Below, one piece after another: positions 7,702 through 12,569 of a stretch of DNA of 14,612 nucleotides. Source of the stretch: Chloroflexi bacterium RBG_16_68_14 (GTDB taxonomy: Bacteria; Chloroflexota; Dehalococcoidia; DSTF01; RBG-16-68-14); NCBI GenBank assembly GCA_001796995.1, contig MGOB01000050.1:2123-16734 (forward strand), written 5' to 3'. Numbering within the stretch: position 1 is the first letter of the stretch; each line of letters starts with the position of its first letter. A program made the translations under genes and the position numbers. The notes under the pieces are model-generated. The model was not told where the DNA came from. It searched no databases and saw nothing but the letters and a program-made list of their open reading frames with translations.

Positions 7702-7729
7702 TTGACAACCGCTGAAGAATACGTATCAT
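7702..7729 (+). promoter_or_regulatory. Promoter of the cupredoxin / clan-CD-like operon
   Basis: TTGACA (7702-7707), a 16-base spacer, then TATCAT (7724-7729, 5 of 6 matches). Transcription would start near 7736, giving a leader of about 40 bases before the ATG at 7776. Confidence 0.65.
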
Positions 7730-7775
7730 TTATTGGAGTATCTGGTGGCGGCCTGGCTGTCCGCATGGAGTAGCG

Positions 7776-8363
7776 ATGGGAGACCCGAGTATGTCTGCAG
7801 CAGTGAGACTGGCCCTTCTGCTCTTCGCTTTAGCCGTGGTGGTGCTAGGCGCGCCGGCACCCGTCGCCGAAGGGGCCACGGTCACGGTTAACGTAGGCGA
7901 CACCTGGTATTGCGACTCGACCCACAACATCGGCCTTGGGGGAACGCCGTGCGACACCAGCATCGCCGTTGGCGACACGGTCCAGTGGACTTGGGTGGGC
8001 GCGCTCTCTCATACTGTCTCAGAGTGTGGAACCAACTGGAGCAAGCTGAGCGTCTCCCAGTGTGTGGGAGCGGACTGGGAGTCGGCCTTGCAGAGCGCCG
8101 GCACCTTCTCCCGCACCTTCAATGCTGCGGGCACGTTCTACTACCTGTGCGAGGTGCACCCGTCCCAGATGCGCGGCAGGATCATCGTCGGCTCCGTCGG
8201 CGGCCTCGCAGGCGCGCCGGAGGTAGCGGGGGCGCCGCTCAGGGACGCGGACGGCTCCGGGGGTAACGCCGCCGTGCTTCTCGGCGTTACCGCCGCTGTG
8301 ACGGCGGTCGCTGTGACGGCGGCCGGCGCGGCGTGGTATGCTAGGAGGCGGTGGCTGAGGTAG
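7776..8363 (+). CDS. Membrane-anchored plastocyanin-like (type I copper) protein
   Basis: 195 residues from ATG 7776 (GGAG 5 nt upstream). ATG 7791, with GGGAG 8 nt upstream, is an equally good alternative that loses five residues. Signal peptide to about residue 33. The cupredoxin domain (about 35-139) has the expected ligands: His79 in ALSHTV, then Cys125, His128 and Met132 in YLCEVHPSQMRG. Cys46/59 and Cys84/96 may form disulfides. Type I copper proteins shuttle electrons outside the membrane; the redox partner is not visible here. A Gly/Ala stretch with APEVAGAPL (147-155) precedes a C-terminal membrane helix (about 165-187) and WYARRRWLR, so the domain is tethered outside the cell. The same tail occurs in 10194-10961. 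It is first of three closely spaced plus-strand genes, 28 bases from the next. Confidence 0.85.
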   Translation: MGDPSMSAAVRLALLLFALAVVVLGAPAPVAEGATVTVNVGDTWYCDSTHNIGLGGTPCDTSIAVGDTVQWTWVGALSHTVSECGTNWSKLSVSQCVGADWESALQSAGTFSRTFNAAGTFYYLCEVHPSQMRGRIIVGSVGGLAGAPEVAGAPLRDADGSGGNAAVLLGVTAAVTAVAVTAAGAAWYARRRWLR

Positions 8364-8391
8364 GACTGGTCCCCGCGATGGGCGCTGGCGC

Positions 8392-9252
8392 ATGAGCCGT
8401 CGGAAGAAGCGAAAGCAGAGCTTCAAGGGCTGGTTGCCGTCGAAGGCCGAGGAGGACGTCTCGCCGGGGGGCGAGGCGCGACGGCGCAGCGGCGGTCGCT
8501 GGAAGTGGATCGCCGCCCTGACTGTGCTGGCGGTCGCCATTCCCGGCGCAGCCGTGTCCGCCTTCCTCCTGCTGCCCCGGTCTGGCGAGCCCTCCGGGCC
8601 GCCCCGAGCGGCCATCGTCGACCAACTGGGCCTGACCTTCCCCAACCCTGAGTTCGTCCAAGAAGCGACCGCCACCCTGGAGCAGGCCGGGCACGTGGTG
8701 GACTACTTCCCGGGCGAGCAGGTCACCGTGGACCTCTACCGGAGCCTGCCCGAGCGCGATTACGACTACCTCATTTTCCGCGTGCACACGGCGCAGTTCG
8801 ATAAGGAATGGCGCGGGAAGCCCTACAACGAGCCCGTCCTGTTCACTTCGGAGCCGTATAGCGCGACGGAGTATATAGGAGAGCAGTGGGAGATGCAGCT
8901 CAACCCCGCGTTCGTGTCTGAGGGGGCGCCCAAGTACTTCGCCGTCGCCGCCAACTTTATCGAGTCGGGCATGTCCGGCCAGTTCGACGACGCCACCGTC
9001 ATCCTGATGGGCTGCGGCAGCCTCCAGACGGAGAGGACGGCGGAAGCGTTCGTCAACAAGGGCGCCGACGCCGTCGTTGGCTGGAGCGACCTGGTATCTA
9101 CTACCCACACCGACGCCGTTACCCAACTCCTCCTCAGCAAGCTCATCGTGGAAGGGCTCCCCGTAGAGGCGGCCGTCGCCCAGACCATGTCAGAGCTGGG
9201 GCCTGACCCGGCCTACAAAAGCGTGCTCCAGTTCTACCCCTCGCAGGGATAG
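8392..9252 (+). CDS. Membrane-anchored caspase/CHAT-like (clan CD fold) protein, paralogue A
   Basis: 286 residues. ATG 8392 is the only reasonable start (in-frame stop at 8356); no clear ribosome site, so coupling to the upstream gene is likely. A very basic N-terminus (RRKKRK) precedes a membrane helix (about 38-61), giving an N-in, domain-out topology. The domain (70-286) shows a clan CD pattern: a strand ending in His (YDYLIFRVHT, His132), a strand ending in Cys (ATVILMGCGS, Cys208), then AFVNKGADAVVGWSDLV with Trp231 and a helix LIVEGLPVEAAVAQTM, as in CHAT domains. His132 and Cys208 would be the catalytic dyad; His239 is also conserved in the paralogue. A cysteine peptidase is the best guess, but the substrate is unknown and an inactive sensor cannot be excluded. 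It is followed by a paralogue after 40 bases. Confidence 0.65.
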   Translation: MSRRKKRKQSFKGWLPSKAEEDVSPGGEARRRSGGRWKWIAALTVLAVAIPGAAVSAFLLLPRSGEPSGPPRAAIVDQLGLTFPNPEFVQEATATLEQAGHVVDYFPGEQVTVDLYRSLPERDYDYLIFRVHTAQFDKEWRGKPYNEPVLFTSEPYSATEYIGEQWEMQLNPAFVSEGAPKYFAVAANFIESGMSGQFDDATVILMGCGSLQTERTAEAFVNKGADAVVGWSDLVSTTHTDAVTQLLLSKLIVEGLPVEAAVAQTMSELGPDPAYKSVLQFYPSQG

Positions 9253-9292
9253 GGCCGCTCGACAACGGATTCTCCCCGCGTAACGAGGGCGT

Positions 9293-10072
9293 ATGCGCCA
9301 TCTACGAAAGCCTGTGACGTTTGTGGCGGTCGGACTGGCTATCGCGGCAGCGGTGGCCGGCGGCCTCTACTGGCTCTTGCGGCCCGGCGATGGCTCCGGG
9401 CCACCCAAGGCGGCCATCGTTGACCAGGCGAGCCTCAGCCAGGCCAATCCCTCCTTCGTCCAGAAGGCGACGAGCACGCTGGAGCAAGCCGGATACGTCG
9501 TCGACTACTACCCGGGCGGCCAGGTCACGGTGGACTTCTATCGCGAGCTTCCCACCCGGGGCTATGACCTGCTCGTCCTGCGAACGCACTCCGGCCTCGT
9601 CCGGGAGGGCGACCAGGAGAACGAGGCCTTTCTCTTCACCTCCGAACCCTACAGCCAGACCGAGTACGTAGACGACCAGCAGGCGCGACGGCTGATCATG
9701 GCCACCTACGACACCACCTCCGGCGTCAGCGTGGAGCTGAGCGAGCTTTCGCGCTACTTCGGCATCGTGGCCGAGTTCGTCAAATCGGCCATGAAGGGCA
9801 GGTTCGACGACACGACCATCATCCTCATGGGCTGCAACGGCCTGACCTCCAACACCCTGGCCAAAGCCTTTGTTGAGCGGGGGGCCAAGCAGGTCGCCAG
9901 TTGGGACGGGCTCGTTTCGGCCAGCCATACGGACGCCGCCGCGGAACGCCTCCTGGAGCATCTCCTGGTGGAGGGGCTCTCCCTGGAGGAAGCCGTCGCC
10001 CGCACGATGGCGGAGGTGGGGCCCGACCCCACCTACCAGAGCAAGCTGCTCTCCTACCCGCCCGGAGACTAA
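9293..10072 (+). CDS. Membrane-anchored caspase/CHAT-like (clan CD fold) protein, paralogue B
   Basis: 259 residues; ATG 9293 with GAGGG close upstream. A membrane helix at about 9-29 follows a short basic start, and the rest is outside. It is clearly paralogous to the preceding gene from GPPKAAIVDQ onward, roughly half the residues identical by eye. It keeps the putative dyad: His99 in YDLLVLRTHS and Cys181 in TTIILMGCNG, plus Trp204 and His212 in SHTDAA. It lacks the long Arg/Lys-rich cytoplasmic extension of paralogue A and carries an insertion around residues 138-150. The local duplication points to differing substrates or a heterodimer; both are inference. No terminator is seen after the stop, but a new promoter follows within 10 bases. 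Confidence 0.65.
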   Translation: MRHLRKPVTFVAVGLAIAAAVAGGLYWLLRPGDGSGPPKAAIVDQASLSQANPSFVQKATSTLEQAGYVVDYYPGGQVTVDFYRELPTRGYDLLVLRTHSGLVREGDQENEAFLFTSEPYSQTEYVDDQQARRLIMATYDTTSGVSVELSELSRYFGIVAEFVKSAMKGRFDDTTIILMGCNGLTSNTLAKAFVERGAKQVASWDGLVSASHTDAAAERLLEHLLVEGLSLEEAVARTMAEVGPDPTYQSKLLSYPPGD

Positions 10073-10081
10073 GCCGGGGCG

Positions 10082-10110
10082 TTGCCGCGCGTCCCTTCGG
10101 AGCGTATACT
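10082..10110 (+). promoter_or_regulatory. Promoter upstream of the SFFDVF-domain gene
   Basis: TTGCCG (10082-10087), 17 bases, then TATACT (10105-10110, 5 of 6). It starts 10 bases after the stop of the preceding gene and gives a leader of about 78 bases to the proposed ATT start. Confidence 0.5.
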
Positions 10111-10181
10111 GACGGTGACGCGCGGACAGGCGATCCGTGCTCGCTGACCCCGCCCGACTCTTCGCGCGCTGAGAGGGGAGC

Positions 10182-10186
10182 AGGGG
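10182..10186 (+). promoter_or_regulatory. Ribosome binding site supporting an ATT start
   Basis: AGGGG is followed by 7 bases and then ATT at 10194. The frame has a TGA at 10170-10172 and no ATG, GTG or TTG until TTG 10260, which lies past the signal-peptide core. This site therefore favours ATT as initiator. Confidence 0.45.
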
Positions 10187-10193
10187 TTTTCGT

Positions 10194-10961
10194 ATTCCTA
10201 GCCGAACAAGGGCTGCCCTCGTAGCTACCGCGCTTCTTGGCCTCGCGGGCTCAGCCTCCTTGGGGGCGTCGCCATCGGCGCGCGCGCTGCCGCCCGCCGG
10301 GACGGATGTCCTGGACGTGAGCGGGCAGGTGAGTCTGGTGAGCCGCCTCGGCTCGGAGACCATCGCCCTGACCGGCACGGCGACCATCCAGCGCGGCGAT
10401 CCCTACCTCGAGGGCGGAGTCGAGGTGGTGGACACCGAGATCGTCTCCCTCACTCTGGAGGGCCAGAGCCTCACCGGCCCCATCACCGTCTGGGAGAGCG
10501 CGACCCTCAAGTCGTCCGGCGAGATCCGCAGCTTGCAGCCGCCTCCCACTCAGTTCCCCGCCTCCAGCTTCTTCGACGTCTTCGTCACCATCGTGGCGCC
10601 GGCGAGTCCGAGCCCCACCATCACGCTCTACAACACGACGGCGCTCCATATGGTCCCCACGACCAACGGCACCGTCTACCGCTGGCCGCCCGGCGGCGCC
10701 ACCTACGCCGCTCAGCCCAGCCCCTGCGTGGCGCTCCTCCCCACGCTGCCCAAGGCCGTCTGCATCACGAGCGTCTCCTTCACCATCGATGCCCCCGTCG
10801 GCGGCATCGCAGCGGCACCGGAGCTAGCCGGGGCGCCGCTGGGGGAGGCGGGCTCCTCGGGGCCTAGCGCGGGTCTCGTGGGGGGCATGGCGGCCGCTGT
10901 GGCGGCGGGCGCCGTCGCGCTCGGCGGGGCGTGGTGGGCGCGGAGGCGCTCTGGTCGCTAG
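10194..10961 (+). CDS. Membrane-anchored SFFDVF-domain surface protein, probable ATT start
   Basis: 255 residues if started at ATT 10194; a TTG at 10260 would give 233 and remove most of the signal peptide (IPSRTRAALVATALLG and onward). The core domain (about 35-200) matches the middle of the dockerin protein encoded at 7339-4781: VDTEIVSL (79-86), VWESATLKSSG, then FPASSFFDVF (121-130), with the two blocks 40 residues apart here and 39 there. Cys178 and Cys190 may pair. The tail has APELAGAPL (208-216), a membrane helix (about 227-248) and WWARRRSGR, like the cupredoxin at 7776-8363. The domain has no function I recognise. Sharing it with the dockerin protein suggests the two belong to one surface programme. 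If the ATT is a sequencing artefact, a normal start codon should appear there on resequencing. Confidence 0.75.
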   Translation: MPSRTRAALVATALLGLAGSASLGASPSARALPPAGTDVLDVSGQVSLVSRLGSETIALTGTATIQRGDPYLEGGVEVVDTEIVSLTLEGQSLTGPITVWESATLKSSGEIRSLQPPPTQFPASSFFDVFVTIVAPASPSPTITLYNTTALHMVPTTNGTVYRWPPGGATYAAQPSPCVALLPTLPKAVCITSVSFTIDAPVGGIAAAPELAGAPLGEAGSSGPSAGLVGGMAAAVAAGAVALGGAWWARRRSGR

Positions 10962-11009
10962 TCGCTGGTTGCTGGTACAGTCGTCGCGGCTCGTTTGCCC
11001 CCTTGCACT

Positions 11010-11038
11010 TTGACAACCTGTCTTGCGCGGCCTATGCT
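11010..11038 (+). promoter_or_regulatory. Promoter of the SdrD_B-like surface protein gene
   Basis: TTGACA (11010-11015), 17 bases, then TATGCT (11033-11038, 4 of 6). TTGACAACC is shared with the promoter at 7702. The leader to the GTG at 11082 would be about 37 bases. Confidence 0.55.
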
Positions 11039-11081
11039 GCTCTCACAGCCCCACTCTTCGAGTACAGACTAGAGGCGGATT

Positions 11082-12437
11082 GTGACACTGCGTTTCCGGT
11101 TCGCGACGGTGCTCACGGGCTGCGGTCTGGCCGTGGCCGCGCTGCTCTTGGCCAGTGCTCGTCCGGTCCTGGGACAGGAGCCTACCGCCACGCCCACCCC
11201 GACGGCGGAAGTACCGGCTGCTACGGCGACGATCTCCGGCGTCGTTTTCGACGATCTCGACGGAGACGGCGCGCGAGCCCCGGACGAGCCCGGGTTGCCG
11301 GACAAGCAGTTGGCACTACGCGGCAGCGGCGCGTTCGCTCGCTTCGGCCGCACCTCGGCCGACGGCTCCTTTCTGTTCGATGGCCTGCCGCCCGGCCAGT
11401 ACAGCGTGGGCATGCTGCCGTCGGGAGGCGTTGCGCTCTGCGCGGAGTACCCGGTCTCCTTCAACCCGCTCGAGGGGAGTTGGTGCGCCGGCTTTACCTT
11501 CCAGTGGCACGCAGTGCCGGGTCCGGTGACGTTGACGATCGAGAGCGGGGACACCGTCGAGGTTGCCATTGGCGCGCAGCCAGCCGACCTGGCCGCGATC
11601 GCCGGGATGGCGATCCTCGGGGATGACTACGCACCGCCCGGCACGCTGATCGAAGCGCTGGTGGGCGCGCAGGAGTGCGGCAGGACAGAAGTGCTGACCC
11701 ATCAAGCATTCAACTTCGAGTTTCAGATCCTGGGGGAGCGGGAACGTGCGGGCTGCGCCAGGATGGGTGATGCGGTGCAGTTCCGGGTCGGCGGTGTGCC
11801 GGCGGCCGAGACCTACAGCTACGTGCCCTTCGCCCGCGTACCGAGGCTTGGATATCAGATCCAGCACTTGGTGGCGATGGAGGATCACGCCTGGTACTGG
11901 TCCGAGAACTTCGGCGCGGAACTGCTGCCTCCCGATGGTGCCGCCGTCCAGGCGCTAGTAGACGGCATCGTCTGCGGCGAAACTACCATTACCATTGGCC
12001 GCTGGAGTACGGCGGGCTTCTCCAAGCTCATTGTGCCTTCGGAGGAGATTCAGCCCGGCTGCGGCCGGCCCGGCGCGAGCGTTTCGTTCCTTGTGGACGG
12101 TGTGGAAGCCGAGCCACCCCTGCCCTGGGTGCCGGGCCTGCAGCGCATCGGCCAGGACGCGCCGCAGGTACTTCCCGGCCCCACACCGACGCCCACTATG
12201 CCTCGTCTCCTTCCAGACACCGGTTCCGGCCCTATCCGTGGTTCCGAGACCGCATCTCGCCTCCCCGGGCTGGTGTGGGTGCTGCTGGCGGCGGGCGCCG
12301 TCGCGCTCGCGGGAGCGGCGTGGTGGGCGCGGAGACGCCGTGTTTCCAAACTTCTAGCTTCTAGCCTCCAGCCGCGAGCTGTGGAGACTGCTGAACTACA
12401 CCGCGGGTCGGGCTTTAGCCCGACGGCGACAGGCTGA
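11082..12437 (+). CDS. LPDTG-type surface protein with SdrD_B-like domain and two Cys repeats
   Basis: 451 residues from GTG 11082 (GAGG 6 nt upstream). Signal peptide about 1-31. A PT stretch (33-48) leads to an SdrD_B-like prealbumin-fold domain (about 49-112: ISGVVFDDLDGDGARAPDEPG, ending DGLPPGQYSV). Two repeats of about 70 residues follow (about 173-248 and 277-351), each with an ECG or VCG, then a GC-x-R-x-G before V-x-F-x-V-x-G (Cys199/Cys225 and Cys298/Cys327), suggesting one disulfide per repeat. A PT linker and LPDTG (377-381) precede a membrane helix (about 394-415) and WWARRRR. The last 17 residues (about 435-451) and the TGA come from the MITE-like copy at 12385, so the original end was probably just after the Arg cluster. 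Likely an adhesive or stalked surface protein; ligand unknown. Confidence 0.8.
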   Translation: MTLRFRFATVLTGCGLAVAALLLASARPVLGQEPTATPTPTAEVPAATATISGVVFDDLDGDGARAPDEPGLPDKQLALRGSGAFARFGRTSADGSFLFDGLPPGQYSVGMLPSGGVALCAEYPVSFNPLEGSWCAGFTFQWHAVPGPVTLTIESGDTVEVAIGAQPADLAAIAGMAILGDDYAPPGTLIEALVGAQECGRTEVLTHQAFNFEFQILGERERAGCARMGDAVQFRVGGVPAAETYSYVPFARVPRLGYQIQHLVAMEDHAWYWSENFGAELLPPDGAAVQALVDGIVCGETTITIGRWSTAGFSKLIVPSEEIQPGCGRPGASVSFLVDGVEAEPPLPWVPGLQRIGQDAPQVLPGPTPTPTMPRLLPDTGSGPIRGSETASRLPGLVWVLLAAGAVALAGAAWWARRRRVSKLLASSLQPRAVETAELHRGSGFSPTATG

Positions 12438-12459
12438 AGCCTGTCCCACGGGGAATTGG
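12385..12459 (+). mobile_element. MITE-like element, 3'-truncated copy 3
   Basis: It starts AGACTGCTGAACTACACCGC and retains both first hairpins with small changes (GTCGGGCTTTAGCCCGAC and GACAGGCTGAAGCCTGTC). It is lost after GGGGAATTGG, so the third hairpin and right terminal repeat are missing. It overlaps the 3' end of 11082-12437 and supplies that gene's TGA (12435-12437). Its hairpins could also act in transcript ending. Confidence 0.75.
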
Positions 12460-12526
12460 ACATAACTATCAGCCTGCTCCTGGCCGCGCTGAGCGAACGT
12501 TACTCAGTGGTCGCCAGCCCCGCGCG

Positions 12527-12555
12527 TTGCCCCCCTAGAACAGCGGTGCTATGAT
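12527..12555 (+). promoter_or_regulatory. Promoter of the helicase gene, near-leaderless
   Basis: TTGCCC (12527-12532), 17 bases, then TATGAT (12550-12555, 5 of 6). The expected transcription start is near 12562, only about 8 bases before the ATG at 12570, and no Shine-Dalgarno sequence is visible there. Confidence 0.5.
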
Positions 12556-12569
12556 GCCCGCAGCACCCC

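Larger units (their letters stand above)
7340..7775. other. Divergent intergenic region between dockerin and cupredoxin genes
   Basis: It carries a minus-strand promoter (7449-7421), the MITE-like copy 7461-7590 and a plus-strand promoter (7702-7729). I see nothing recognisable in 7591-7700. The small ORF 7413-7664 (plus) runs through the element and is not considered a gene. Confidence 0.6.

Noticed and set aside
9302..10387. 361-residue minus-strand ORF
   Set aside because: It is antisense to the second clan-CD-like gene and crosses into the next gene; no domain, and high-GC shadow composition.
10931..11626. 231-residue plus-strand ORF starting in the tail of the SFFDVF-domain gene
   Set aside because: It overlaps the start and SdrD_B-like domain of 11082-12437 in another frame, becomes Arg-rich and has no ribosome site.
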